Part shown: piece by piece, positions 43,171 through 52,056 of the stretch | How the letters are laid out: each line of letters begins with the position of its first letter | Position numbering within the stretch: position 1 is the stretch's first letter | Source of the DNA: Actinomycetota bacterium | Lineage (GTDB): Bacteria > Actinomycetota > Actinomycetes > S36-B12 > CAIYMF01 | Reading direction: 5' to 3' | Length of the DNA stretch: 64,000 nt | NCBI GenBank assembly: GCA_020161245.1 | Contig: JAIUOK010000002.1 | Span: forward strand, 62,001-126,000 | Notes under the pieces: model-generated | Databases searched by the model: none | Seen by the model: the letters and a program-made list of their open reading frames with translations, nothing else | What the model was told of the DNA's origin: nothing | Translations under genes and position numbers: made by a program

Positions 43171-43808
43171 CCGCGAAGGTGGAGGTGCGCGGCATCCGCT
43201 ACGAGCCCGCGGGGCGCGTCGTGCTCGACGACGTCAGCCTCGACGCGTCCGCCGGCGAGGTCGTCGCTGTGACGGGCCCCAGCGGCAGCGGCAAGTCGAG
43301 CCTGCTGTCGATCGTCGCGGGCCTGTCCCGCCCGGCCGACGGATCGGCCACCATCGACGGCAGGCCCGTGCTCGAGGGTGTCGACTGCACGCTCGGCCTG
43401 GTGCTGCAGGGCTACGGCCTGGTCGCGGTGCTCACGGCCGCAGAGAACGTCGAGATCCCCCTGCAGGCGGCCGGAGTCCCGCGCGACGAAGTGCTCGCGC
43501 GTGCGGCCGCGGCGCTCGACGACGTCGGACTCGCCGATCTCGCCGATCGGCCGGTGGAGGACCTCTCGGGCGGCCAGCGCCAGCGTGTCGCCTTCGCGCG
43601 GGCGATGGCCATGCGTCCCGACGTCGTCCTCGCCGACGAGCCGACCGCCCAGCAGGACGGCGCGACCAAGGCGCGGCTGCTGGCGCTGCTGCGGGGCTGC
43701 GCCGACCGCGGCGCCGTGGTCCTCGTCGCGACGCACGACCCCGACGTCGTGGCCGTGTGCGACCGCGAGGTCGCCCTGCACGACGGCCGGCTCGTAGCCG
43801 CCCCCTGA
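43167..43808 (+). CDS. Second ABC exporter ATPase (MacB/LolD-like)
   Basis: 213 residues. Walker A GPSGSGKSS, Q-loop LVLQGYGLV, signature LSGGQRQRVAFARAM, Walker B VVLADEPTAQQD and switch His in LVATHDPD are all intact. It lacks the C-terminal extension of the preceding ATPase. ATG 43167 overlaps the upstream stop (ATGA) and follows GGAGGAGG. The two unlike ATPases suggest an asymmetric heterodimer on one large permease, or alternative partners. Confidence 0.88.
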   Translation: MTAKVEVRGIRYEPAGRVVLDDVSLDASAGEVVAVTGPSGSGKSSLLSIVAGLSRPADGSATIDGRPVLEGVDCTLGLVLQGYGLVAVLTAAENVEIPLQAAGVPRDEVLARAAAALDDVGLADLADRPVEDLSGGQRQRVAFARAMAMRPDVVLADEPTAQQDGATKARLLALLRGCADRGAVVLVATHDPDVVAVCDREVALHDGRLVAAP

Positions 43809-43848
43809 CGCTCGCCCCGCTGCCCCCGGTGCTGGATGATCTGACGTC

Positions 43849-44550
43849 ATGCGACCGGTGATCGGCATCAGCTGCTACGGCGAGCAGGCGCGCTGGGGCG
43901 CGTGGGACGTGGACGCCGTGGTGCTGCACCGCGCCTACGTCCGCGCCCTCGAGTCGGCGGGCGCCGCCGTCGTCGTCCTGCCGCCTGTGGCCGACGACGA
44001 GTCCGTGGATGCGGCGGTGTCGAGGCTCGACGGCGTGGTCATCGCGGGCGGCGCCGACATCGACCCGGCCTACTACGGGGCGCAGCCGCACGAGACCACC
44101 GACCGGCCGCGCCCCGACCGCGACTCGACCGAGCGGCGCATCTACGCCAGCGCCCGCGAGCGTGGTCTGCCCGTGCTGGGGATCTGCCGCGGGATGCAGA
44201 TGATGGCGGTCGTCAGTGGCGGCTCCCTCATCCAGGATCTGCCGTCGGCTGGATACGGCCTGCTGCACCGCGAGGCGCCGGGGACGTTCACCGAGCACAA
44301 GGCCTCGTTCGCGGAAGGCTCGCTGGTAGCCGCCGTGCTCGGCGGTACCGAGGCCGTCGTCAACTCCAGCCACCACCAGGCCGTCGCCGACGCGGGCACG
44401 CTCACCGTCACCGGGCACGCGGAGGACGGCACGATCGAGGTGGTCGAGGACCCGTCTGCGCTGTTCGTGCTCGGCGTCCAGTGGCACCCCGAGATGGCCG
44501 ACGACCCGCGCCTGTTCGAGGCCCTCGTCGCCGCCGCGCGCCGCCCCTGA
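43849..44550 (+). CDS. Class-I gamma-glutamyl hydrolase, PuuD-like (peptidase C26)
   Basis: 233 residues. IGISCYGEQ at the N-terminus, nucleophile Cys in LGICRGMQMM, and the catalytic His-Glu pair in QWHPEMAD. PuuD-type enzymes cleave gamma-glutamyl amides, returning glutamate after a gamma-glutamylated amine has been oxidised. It lies close to the gamma-glutamyl ligase and dehydrogenase genes at 45-49 kb, so it probably performs the last step of that route, although it is on the opposite strand. GATGAT near 43836 could be a -10 for a short-leader transcript. It converges with the thioesterase gene, 1 nt apart. Confidence 0.85.
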   Translation: MRPVIGISCYGEQARWGAWDVDAVVLHRAYVRALESAGAAVVVLPPVADDESVDAAVSRLDGVVIAGGADIDPAYYGAQPHETTDRPRPDRDSTERRIYASARERGLPVLGICRGMQMMAVVSGGSLIQDLPSAGYGLLHREAPGTFTEHKASFAEGSLVAAVLGGTEAVVNSSHHQAVADAGTLTVTGHAEDGTIEVVEDPSALFVLGVQWHPEMADDPRLFEALVAAARRP

Positions 44551-44551
44551 G

Positions 44552-45298
44552 TCAGGCCTTGACCAGCACCGCGGTCTGGCGGGCGCTGGCGACCAGACGG
44601 CCGCTGGCGTCCCAGACGCGCGAGGTCTCGTCGGCGATGCCGTCGCGCAGGGTGTCGCACCGTGCCTCGAGGACGAGCGGGCCGACAAGCTCTCCGGGGT
44701 AGAGCACCACCTGGGCCGCGACGGTGGGCAGCTGGCCCCAGACGTGGGTGAACCACGGCGTCGGCGGCAGCAGGTCCCAGGCCGCGCTCACGAGGAAGAC
44801 ATCGGCGGGGCTGCCGTCGCGGTAGGCCAGCCGGCCGTGCACCACCGCGCGCTCGAGCGCCGGGCCGCCGGCGATCGCCTGCGCATGGGCCGGGTCGAGC
44901 CGCAGCTCGACGTGCTTGAGCACCTCCATGCCGGGGACGTCGGCGGCCTCGTGGGAGCCCGTGTCGACGCAGTCGTACCACGCGGGGATGTCGGGCACGT
45001 CGGCGTCCTCGAGGTGGCCCTCCCCCGCCGGCGACCCTGCGGTCACCATCGACTCGAGGATGAGCTTGTCGCGCGAGAGCCGCACGCGCGCGGTCGAGAG
45101 CCGGCCCGTGCGGATGACCTCCGCCTCGACGTCCGCCGGGCCGCCGCCGCGCGCGGGCGCGAGGTAGTGGGTGCTGATGGTCAGCGGCGTCGCCCCGTCG
45201 AGCACCTCCGACGCAGCCTGCCCGCACACCGCGGCGAGGTAGCCCCCGTTGAGGTGCCCCGTGATGTGCCAGCGCCCGTCGAGCTCGATCGTCGTCAC
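44552..45298 (-). CDS. Acyl-CoA thioesterase-like double-hotdog protein
   Basis: 248 residues. GHLNGGYLAAVCGQAASEVL and the C-terminal half with FTHVWGQL, LEARCDTLRDG and ETSRVWDASGRLVASARQ are typical of TesB-like acyl-CoA thioesterases with two hotdog folds. It has no signal peptide. It could hydrolyse acyl-CoAs in lipid or amine-derived acid catabolism; the substrate is unknown. GTG 45298 starts the gene. It lies downstream of the SDR-ALDH-ligase unit but is separated by a very strong terminator, so it is probably transcribed alone. Confidence 0.8.
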   Translation of the reverse strand: MTTIELDGRWHITGHLNGGYLAAVCGQAASEVLDGATPLTISTHYLAPARGGGPADVEAEVIRTGRLSTARVRLSRDKLILESMVTAGSPAGEGHLEDADVPDIPAWYDCVDTGSHEAADVPGMEVLKHVELRLDPAHAQAIAGGPALERAVVHGRLAYRDGSPADVFLVSAAWDLLPPTPWFTHVWGQLPTVAAQVVLYPGELVGPLVLEARCDTLRDGIADETSRVWDASGRLVASARQTAVLVKA

Positions 45299-45330
45299 CC
45301 CCGCACCCTACGTCGCCCCCCGGACGTACG

Positions 45331-45368
45331 GCGGGGGCTGCCGGCGCGCCCGCGCCGGCAGCCCCCGC
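45331..45368 (-). terminator. Strong terminator after the SDR gene
   Basis: A perfect 18-bp inverted repeat (45331-45348 with 45351-45368), 9 nt after the SDR stop at 45377. It ends the ligase-ALDH-SDR transcript before the thioesterase gene. Confidence 0.8.
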
Positions 45369-45376
45369 GGGCACGG

Positions 45377-46141
45377 CTACAGCGGCGTGACGTAGGCGCC
45401 GGAGATGCCGCCGTCGACGAGGAAGTTGCTCGCGGTGATGAAGGAGGCGTCGTCGGAGCCGAGGAAGGCCACGGCGGCGGCGATCTCGCTGGCCTCGGCG
45501 AAGCGGCCGAACGGGATGTGCACCAGGCGGCGGGCGGCGCGCTCGGGGTCCTTGGCGAACAGCTCGATGAGCAGCGGGGTGTTGACCGGCCCCGGGCTCA
45601 GCGCGTTGACGCGGATGCCCTCGCGGGCGAACTGGACGCCAAGCTCGCGGCTCATGGCGAGCACGCCGCCCTTGGACGCCGTGTAGGAGATCTGCGACGT
45701 CGCGGCGCCCATCGTGGCGACGAACGACGCGGTGTTGATGATCGAGCCCTTGCCCTGCCGCTGCATGTAGGGGATGACCTCCTTGCAGCACAGATACACC
45801 GACGACAGGTTGACCTTCTGCACGCGGTCCCACGCCTCGATCCCGGTGGTGAGGATCGAGTCGTCGTCGGGCGGGCTGATGCCGGCGTTGTGGAACGACA
45901 CGTCGATCGAGCCATAGGTGTCGAACGCCGTGGCGAACATGCGGGCGACGTCGTCGGCGTCGGTCACGTCCGCCTGGACGGCGGTGCCGCCGAGGGCCTC
46001 GGCGACGGCGGTGGCCGCCTCGAGGTTCATGTCGACGATGACGACGTTCGCGCCCTCGGACGCGACGCGCTCGGCGGTCGCCTTGCCGATCCCGCTGCCG
46101 CCGCCGGTGATGACGACCGTGCGGCCGGTGTACCTGTCCAC
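45377..46141 (-). CDS. Short-chain dehydrogenase/reductase (SDR)
   Basis: 254 residues. Cofactor motif TGGGSGIGKA with Asp at the end of strand two (VIVDMN), suggesting NAD rather than NADP; NAG in FHNAGIS; catalytic Ser-Tyr-Lys with YTASK. In this cluster it probably oxidises a hydroxyl group of the gamma-glutamylated amine to an aldehyde, or a related alcohol. GTG 46141 is 6 nt beyond the aldehyde dehydrogenase stop, so they are cotranscribed. Confidence 0.9.
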   Translation of the reverse strand: MDRYTGRTVVITGGGSGIGKATAERVASEGANVVIVDMNLEAATAVAEALGGTAVQADVTDADDVARMFATAFDTYGSIDVSFHNAGISPPDDDSILTTGIEAWDRVQKVNLSSVYLCCKEVIPYMQRQGKGSIINTASFVATMGAATSQISYTASKGGVLAMSRELGVQFAREGIRVNALSPGPVNTPLLIELFAKDPERAARRLVHIPFGRFAEASEIAAAVAFLGSDDASFITASNFLVDGGISGAYVTPL

Positions 46142-46147
46142 GTCTGC

Positions 46148-47515
46148 TCAGCCTTCCGTCGCGATGAACACGTTCTTGACCTCGGTGAACGCGTGCAGCG
46201 CGTCCGGTCCGAGCTCCCGGCCGAGGCCGGACTTCTTGAAGCCGCCGAACGGCGTCCAGTACCGCACCGACGAGTGCGAGTTGACCGAGAGGTTGCCGCT
46301 CTCGGTCGCGCGGGCCACGCGGAACGCACGGCCGACGTCGCGGGTCCAGATCGAGCCGGACAGCCCGTAGTCGGTGGCGTTGGTGAGGCGGATCGCGTCG
46401 GCCTCGTCGTCGAAGGGCAGGACGGCGACGACCGGGCCGAACACCTCCTCGCGCATGAGCGGGTCGTCCTCCGACGACGGCATCACGACGGTGGCGGGGA
46501 ACCAGTAGCCCGGGCCGGACGGCACCTGGCCGCGGATGACGACGTTGGTCGACTCGTCGAGGAACGACGACACAGTGGCGTGGTGGCCGGCGCTGATGAG
46601 CGGGCCCATCTCGGAGGTGTCGAGCGACGGGTCCTCCACGCGGACGCCGAGCACGGCGGGCTCGAGCAGGGCGAGGAACTCGTCGAGCACCGAGCGCTGC
46701 ACGAGGATGCGCGAGCGCGCGCAGCAGTCCTGGCCGGCGTTGTCGAAGACGCCGTACGGAGCCGTGGCTGCGGCCTCGGCGAGATCGGCGTCGTCGAAGA
46801 CGACGTTGGCACTCTTGCCGCCGAGCTCGAGGGTCACCGGCTTCACCTGCCGGGCGCAGCCCTCGGCCACGCGGATGCCCACCTCGGTCGAGCCGGTGAA
46901 GACCACCTTGGCGACGTCGGGGCTGGTGACGAACCGCTCGCCGACGACCGAGCCCTTACCGGTCAGGACCTGGAAGACGCCCTCGGGGATGCCCGCCTCC
47001 AGCGCGAGCTCGCCGAGGCGCATCGCCGTGAGCGGCGTGAGCTCGGCCGGCTTGAGGACGACGGTGTTGCCCGCCGCGAGCGCTGGAGCGAAGCCCCACC
47101 CGGCGATCGGCATCGGGAAGTTCCACGGCACGATGACGCCCACCACGCCGAGCGGCTCGTGGAAGGTCATGTCGACGCCGCCCGGCACGGGGATCTGGTG
47201 GCCGAGCAGCCGCTCGGGCGCCCCGGAGTAGTAGGCGAGGACGTCGCGGACGTTGCCGGCCTCCCAGCGCGCGTTGCCGATGGTGTGGCCGGCGTTGCGC
47301 ACCTCGAGCTGCGCGAGCTCCTCGAGGTGGTCGTCGACGACTGCGGAGAAGCGGCGCAGCAGCCGGGCCCGGTCGCCGGGCGAGACGTGGCGCCAGGTCT
47401 GGAAGGCCCGCTTCGCCCGCGCGATGGCGGCGTCGGCCTCCTCCAGCGACAACGAAGGGACCGAGGCGACGACCTCCTCGGTGACAGGGCTGATGACGTC
47501 GTGCAGGGCGGTCAC
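46148..47515 (-). CDS. Aldehyde dehydrogenase (PuuC-like)
   Basis: 455 residues. VIVPWNFPM, TGSTEVG, the general base in TLELGGKSANV, and the catalytic Cys in NAGQDCCARSR are intact; EVFGPVVAV follows. It oxidises an aldehyde to the acid with NAD(P). Between the ligase and SDR genes, its likely substrate is a gamma-glutamyl-amino-aldehyde. GTG 47515 is chosen because GAAGG lies 6 nt upstream and homology starts there. Confidence 0.92.
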   Translation of the reverse strand: MTALHDVISPVTEEVVASVPSLSLEEADAAIARAKRAFQTWRHVSPGDRARLLRRFSAVVDDHLEELAQLEVRNAGHTIGNARWEAGNVRDVLAYYSGAPERLLGHQIPVPGGVDMTFHEPLGVVGVIVPWNFPMPIAGWGFAPALAAGNTVVLKPAELTPLTAMRLGELALEAGIPEGVFQVLTGKGSVVGERFVTSPDVAKVVFTGSTEVGIRVAEGCARQVKPVTLELGGKSANVVFDDADLAEAAATAPYGVFDNAGQDCCARSRILVQRSVLDEFLALLEPAVLGVRVEDPSLDTSEMGPLISAGHHATVSSFLDESTNVVIRGQVPSGPGYWFPATVVMPSSEDDPLMREEVFGPVVAVLPFDDEADAIRLTNATDYGLSGSIWTRDVGRAFRVARATESGNLSVNSHSSVRYWTPFGGFKKSGLGRELGPDALHAFTEVKNVFIATEG

Positions 47516-47605
47516 GCGGAGCCTTCCCTCGGGTCGGGTGGTCAGTGCCGGACGAATCATCCGCCCCTCCCGCGCGCGTTGCGCGCAGGGGTGGGCGGCA
47601 GGCGG

Positions 47606-48988
47606 TCAGAGCCGCTCGAAGCCCCGGTAGCGCTCCCAGTCGGTCACCGTCTGGCCGAACGCCTCGATCTCGATGCGGCCCATGTTCCCGTAGTGCTCCT
47701 GCACGTCCTCGCCGAAGGTCTCGGCGACCCACTGCGAGCCCTCCCACAGGTCGACGGCGTCGGCGAGGCGCCACGGGGTCTTCTCGCCGTCGGACGCGTA
47801 GGCGTTGCCCTCGAAGGCGGGCCGCAGCTCGAGGCCCTTCTCGATGCCGTCGAGGCCGGCCGCGACCATCGCGGCGACGGCGAGGTAGGGGTTCACGTCG
47901 CCGCCGGGGATGCGGTTCTCCAGCCGGAGCCCGGCCTTGCGGCCGACGAGCCGGAGCGCGCAGGTGCGGTTGTCACGGCCCCACTCGATCGACGTCGGTG
48001 CGAACGAGCCCGGCGCGAAGCGCTTGTAGCTGTTGATGTTGGGGGCGAACATCAGCGACAGCTCGCGCAGGTGGGCCAGCTGGCCGGCGATGAACGAGCG
48101 GCCGACGTCGGACAGACCGTTCTCGGCGTCGGCCTCGTCGGACATCACCAGCGAGCCGTCGGTGCCGCGGAACGACAGGTGGATGTGGCAGGAGTTGCCC
48201 TCGCGCTCGTTGTACTTCGCCATGAACGTGAGCGCGTACCCGAGCTGCGCCGCGATCTCCTTGGCGCCGGTCTTGTAGACCACGTGGTTGTCGCAGGTCT
48301 TCAGCGCGTCCTCGTAGAGGAACGCGATCTCGTGCTGGCCGAAGTTGCACTCGCCCTTGGCCGACTCGACCTGCAGCCCGGCGCCGGCCATGTCGAGGCG
48401 GATCTTGCGCAGCAGAGGCTCGATGCGCGACGTGCCGATGATCGAGTAGTCGACGTTGTACTGGTTGGCGGGCGTCAGCTCGCGGTACCCCTTCGCCCAC
48501 GCCTGCTCGTAGGTGTCGTTGAAGACGATGAACTCGAGCTCGGTGCCCACGAACGCCGCCATCCCGGCGTCGGCGAGCCGGGAGAGCTGGCGCTTGAGCA
48601 CCTGGCGCGGCGACGCCGTCACGTCGCTGCCGTCGAGCCAGACGACGTCGGCCTGCACCATCGCCGTCGCCGGGTGCCACGGCACCCGGCGCAGCGTGCC
48701 GAGGTCGTGAGCCATCACGAAGTCGCCGTAGCCGCTCGACCAGCTCGACATCCGGTAGCCCTCGACGGTGTTCATGTCGACGTCGACGGCGAGCAGGTAG
48801 TTGCAGCCCTCCGTGCCGTGGGGCAGCACGTGCTCGACGAAGTACGGAGCGTGCACGCGCTTGCCCTGCAGGCGGCCCTGCATGTCGGTGATGCCGACGA
48901 TGACGGTGTCGATACGGCCGTCCGCCACCTCGGCCTTGAGCTGCTCCACCGAGAGCGGCGCGCCTGCGTCGGAGGTTCCGTGGCTCAT
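47606..48988 (-). CDS. Glutamine-synthetase-like gamma-glutamyl-amine ligase
   Basis: 460 residues. Glutamine-synthetase folds: GTELEFIVF, GECNFGQHEI, NSCHIHLSF, RFAPGSFAPTSIEWG, ENRIPGG. Its affinity is to PuuA/GlnA3/GlnA4-type proteins, not to ammonia-fixing GlnA; the tyrosine adenylylation site typical of GlnA is not seen. These enzymes use ATP to join glutamate to polyamines or, for GlnA4, ethanolamine. The neighbours decide in favour of amine catabolism. ATG 48988 starts the unit with aldehyde dehydrogenase and SDR. A GGTCTAGACC box lies 140 nt upstream in the region shared with the divergent kinase gene. Confidence 0.9.
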   Translation of the reverse strand: MSHGTSDAGAPLSVEQLKAEVADGRIDTVIVGITDMQGRLQGKRVHAPYFVEHVLPHGTEGCNYLLAVDVDMNTVEGYRMSSWSSGYGDFVMAHDLGTLRRVPWHPATAMVQADVVWLDGSDVTASPRQVLKRQLSRLADAGMAAFVGTELEFIVFNDTYEQAWAKGYRELTPANQYNVDYSIIGTSRIEPLLRKIRLDMAGAGLQVESAKGECNFGQHEIAFLYEDALKTCDNHVVYKTGAKEIAAQLGYALTFMAKYNEREGNSCHIHLSFRGTDGSLVMSDEADAENGLSDVGRSFIAGQLAHLRELSLMFAPNINSYKRFAPGSFAPTSIEWGRDNRTCALRLVGRKAGLRLENRIPGGDVNPYLAVAAMVAAGLDGIEKGLELRPAFEGNAYASDGEKTPWRLADAVDLWEGSQWVAETFGEDVQEHYGNMGRIEIEAFGQTVTDWERYRGFERL

Positions 48989-49127
48989 CCGGGGTCCTTC
49001 TCGTCGAGGTCGGGTCGACGCAGTGTCGACGTCGTGCGAGGCGGCCCGGGGCTGAGCGGCCCCGGGCGGTCAGTCGCAACCTTGCCGCGTCGGAGGCGTC
49101 CCGGGTAGGGCGAAACGCCGGTTCGAT

Positions 49128-49139
49128 CGGTCTAGACCG
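49128..49139. promoter_or_regulatory. CGGTCTAGACCG palindrome, candidate HutC/GntR operator (ligase/kinase promoter)
   Basis: A perfect 12-bp palindrome between the divergent ligase (starts 48988) and kinase (starts 49268) genes. Its 10-bp core GGTCTAGACC recurs before the flavoprotein gene and equals the core of the DasR box. GAAACGCCGGT lies 5 bp to its left (49112-49122), a sequence also beside the other site. Confidence 0.7.
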
Positions 49140-49267
49140 TAAACGGCACGAAACCCTTCCCGGCGGGTGCCCAGGGGTCTACGCTCCGGCGCATCCGGCT
49201 CGGCCCTGGCATCCGCCAGGGCTGCGCAGGGCTGCCCGGACGGGCGGCCGCGACGTCTGGAGGACAC

Positions 49268-50197
49268 GTGCAGGACGCCGCGACCGGGACGGTCGAGGAC
49301 GCGCTTCTCACGCGCCTCGACGCCGTGCCCGCGCTCGCCGGACGCACTGCCGTGTCGGACCTGTCGGGCGGCCTCACCAACCGCAACGTCAAGGTGACGA
49401 CCCCGGACGGCGTCTACGTCGCCCGCCTGTCGTCGCCCGAGAGCGCGCTGCTGGCCATCGACCGCGACAACGAGCACGCCAACAGCCGCGCCGCGGCGGA
49501 GTCGGGCGCTGCACCGCGCGTGATCGCCTTCCATCCAGAGGTCAGCGTGCTCGTCGTCGACTTCGTCGACGGCACCACGTGGAGCGCGCAGGACGTCCTG
49601 GCCGAGCAGAACGCCGACCGGATCGCCGCTGCGATGCGCATGCTGCACGCCGGCCCGCGGTTCGTGAACGACTTCGACATGCTGGCGATCCAGCCGCAGT
49701 ACCTGGCGCTCTGCCAGGAGCGCGGGTTCCGCCTCCCCGACCGCTACCTGGACTTCGCCCCGCACGTCGAGGCGATCCGGGAGGCGCTGGCAGCGCGGCC
49801 GGTGCCGAGCGTGCCGTGCAACAACGACCTGCTGGCCGCGAACGTGATCGACACAGGCGACCGCGTGTGGCTCATCGACTACGAGTACTCGGGCAACAAC
49901 GACCCGTTCTTCGAGGTGGGCAACCTCTGGAGCGAGGCCTCGGGCGACGTCGACCAGCTCGAGCGGCTCGTCACGGCGTACGTCGGCGAGCCGTCGCCCG
50001 CGCTCACATCCCGGGCGTGGCTGTGGGGCCTCATGAGCAAGTACGGCTGGACGCTGTGGGCCGCCATCCAGGACGGCGCCAGCGAGCTCGACTTCGACTT
50101 CTGGGACTGGGGGATGGAGAAGTACCACCGCGCGGTCGCCGAGTTCGACGGACCGGACTTCGGGCGGCGGCTGGAGGAGGTGCGTAGCCCCTACTGA
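49268..50197 (+). CDS. Choline/ethanolamine-kinase-like phosphotransferase
   Basis: 309 residues of the APH/choline-kinase fold. The catalytic loop is PCNNDLLAANVI, in which the usual HXDXXXXN appears as NNDLLAAN, with the catalytic Asp kept. WLIDYEYSGNNDPFFEVGNL gives the Mg-binding Asp and the choline-kinase-type motif. It probably phosphorylates an amino alcohol or a derivative. GTG 49268 follows GGAGGACAC. It is divergent from the gamma-glutamyl ligase and starts a rightward unit with the permease and regulator. Confidence 0.85.
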   Translation: MQDAATGTVEDALLTRLDAVPALAGRTAVSDLSGGLTNRNVKVTTPDGVYVARLSSPESALLAIDRDNEHANSRAAAESGAAPRVIAFHPEVSVLVVDFVDGTTWSAQDVLAEQNADRIAAAMRMLHAGPRFVNDFDMLAIQPQYLALCQERGFRLPDRYLDFAPHVEAIREALAARPVPSVPCNNDLLAANVIDTGDRVWLIDYEYSGNNDPFFEVGNLWSEASGDVDQLERLVTAYVGEPSPALTSRAWLWGLMSKYGWTLWAAIQDGASELDFDFWDWGMEKYHRAVAEFDGPDFGRRLEEVRSPY

Positions 50198-50236
50198 CCA
50201 TCCCGCCGAGCGGTACGGCTCCCACGCCCGCCGCGA

Positions 50237-50253
50237 CGTTGCGCGTGTCGCAA
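50237..50253. promoter_or_regulatory. Inverted repeat upstream of the permease gene
   Basis: GTTGCG (50237-50242) and CGCAAC (50248-50253) with a 5-bp spacer, in the 152-bp gap before the permease start. It may be an operator or part of a leader structure. No GGTCTAGACC box is found in this gap. Confidence 0.35.
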
Positions 50254-50349
50254 CACGGCTGCAATCCACCACCATCACACTGCGCCTTGAGTGCACAGAA
50301 GACGGCGCCGCCGTCGGCTGACAACAGGGGTTCCCGAAGGAGGGGACGC

Positions 50350-51990
50350 GTGGCTGACACCTCGAAGCTCAACGAGGACGAGAAGCTTCTCGCCGAGCTG
50401 GGCTACAAGCAGGAGCTGCACCGTGGCTGGTCCGGCTTCAGCAACTTCGCTATCTCGTTCTCGATCATCTCGATCCTGGCCGGCTGCTTCACGACCTTCG
50501 GCGTCGCCTGGAACAACGGCGGCCCGATCGCCATCTCGTGGGGCTGGCCGATCATCTCGATCTTCATCCTCATCATCGGCTTCTGCATGTCCGAGCTGGT
50601 GTCGGCATACCCGACGTCGGGCGGCATCTACTGGTGGGCGGCCAAGCTCGGCAGCCCCAAGGCCGGGTACTACACGGGCTGGCTCAACCTCATCGGCCTC
50701 ATCGCGGTCATCGCCTCGGTCGCCTACGGCTGCGCCACCTTCCTCGACGCCACGCTCGGCGTGTTCTCCGAGTCGTGGGCCGAGGGCTACAGCCTGTCCC
50801 GCGTCTTCGTGATGTTCCTGGTGATCCTGCTGGCCGTCAGCATCATCAACATCTTCAGCAGCCAGCTGATGGCGATCCTCAACAACGTCTCGGTGTGGTG
50901 GCACGTCGTCGGCGCGGCCGTCGTCGTGATCATGCTGATCGTGCTGCCCGAGCGGCACCTGGACGTGAGCACCGCGTTCACCGGCCGCATCAACAACTCC
51001 GGCTGGTTCGACGGCGACACCAGCGGCCTGCTGTTCTGGATCTACATCCTGCCCCTGGGCTTCCTGCTCACGCAGTACACGATCACGGGCTTCGACGCCT
51101 CGGCCCACCTCTCCGAGGAGACCTCGGGCGCGGCCGACGCCGCGGCCAAGGGGATCTGGCGCTCGATCTTCTACTCCGCCGTCGGCGGGTACATCCTGCT
51201 CATGTCGTTCGTGTTCGCCGTGCAGGACGTCGACGAGCTCACGGCGGCAGGCGGCAGCTCCATTGCCCTGTTCGGGCAAGCGCTGTCGCCATCGGCAGCC
51301 GGTACCGTCCTGCTCATCAGCACCATCGGCCAGTTCTTCTGCTCGATGGCGTGCATGACATCGGCATCGCGCATGCTGTTCGCGTTCTCGCGCGACGGCG
51401 CCGTGCCGGGCGCCTCCCGCTGGGCCACGCTGGCCAGCAACCAGGTGCCGCGCAACGCCGTCCTCGCCATCGCGGTGGTAGCGATCATCATCACGCTGCC
51501 CGCCCTCGTCGAGGTCGACATCAACGGCGCCCCCGTGCCGGTCGCGTTCTACGCGGTGGTCTCGGTCGCCGTCATCGGTCTCTACGTCGCGTTCGCCATC
51601 CCGATCTGGCTGCGCTGGCGGATGGGCGACGCCTTCAAGCAGGGGTCGTGGAACCTCGGCACTAAGTGGAAGTGGATGGCCCCGCTGGCCATCATCGAGA
51701 TCGTGGTGGTGTCCATCCTGTTCGTGCTGCCGACCAACCCCGGCGGCATGCCGGGCAACGAGGCGTTCGAGTGGAAGTTCGTCAACTACGCGCCGATCCT
51801 GCTGTTCGGCTCGCTGCTGGCGCTGTGGATCGGCTGGCACGTGTCGGCGAAGAAGTGGTTCACCGGCCCGAAGATGACGATCGACCTGCCCGAGGGCGTC
51901 TCCTCCGCCGACGAGATCGCGCTGGAGCACCACCACGACGGGTACCTCACCGGTGAGCACCAGCAGCACCACCCGGAGGACAAGGCCTGA
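50350..51990 (+). CDS. APC-superfamily permease (amino acid/choline/GABA type)
   Basis: 546 residues, about twelve helices. The N-terminus HRGWSGFSNFAISFSIISIL and SAYPTSGGIYWWAAKLG are typical of the amino acid/choline transporter family (yeast UGA4/HNM1 relatives). TGFDASAHLSEET is the conserved loop after helix 6. It should import the amine or amino alcohol used by the surrounding enzymes. The C-terminus is His-rich (LEHHHDGYLTGEHQQHHPED), perhaps metal-binding. GTG 50350 follows AAGGAGGGG. The regulator gene lies 66 nt downstream. Confidence 0.9.
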   Translation: MADTSKLNEDEKLLAELGYKQELHRGWSGFSNFAISFSIISILAGCFTTFGVAWNNGGPIAISWGWPIISIFILIIGFCMSELVSAYPTSGGIYWWAAKLGSPKAGYYTGWLNLIGLIAVIASVAYGCATFLDATLGVFSESWAEGYSLSRVFVMFLVILLAVSIINIFSSQLMAILNNVSVWWHVVGAAVVVIMLIVLPERHLDVSTAFTGRINNSGWFDGDTSGLLFWIYILPLGFLLTQYTITGFDASAHLSEETSGAADAAAKGIWRSIFYSAVGGYILLMSFVFAVQDVDELTAAGGSSIALFGQALSPSAAGTVLLISTIGQFFCSMACMTSASRMLFAFSRDGAVPGASRWATLASNQVPRNAVLAIAVVAIIITLPALVEVDINGAPVPVAFYAVVSVAVIGLYVAFAIPIWLRWRMGDAFKQGSWNLGTKWKWMAPLAIIEIVVVSILFVLPTNPGGMPGNEAFEWKFVNYAPILLFGSLLALWIGWHVSAKKWFTGPKMTIDLPEGVSSADEIALEHHHDGYLTGEHQQHHPEDKA

Positions 51991-52056
51991 CGGCCCGGAC
52001 CTTCAGAACCACCCGCACCACCTGCACGCACTGACGACGAGGGGAGGTCGGCAGCC

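Noticed and set aside
44744-49108. 1454-codon plus-strand open frame
   Set aside because: It is antisense to thioesterase, SDR, aldehyde dehydrogenase and ligase genes, each with clear family motifs on the minus strand.
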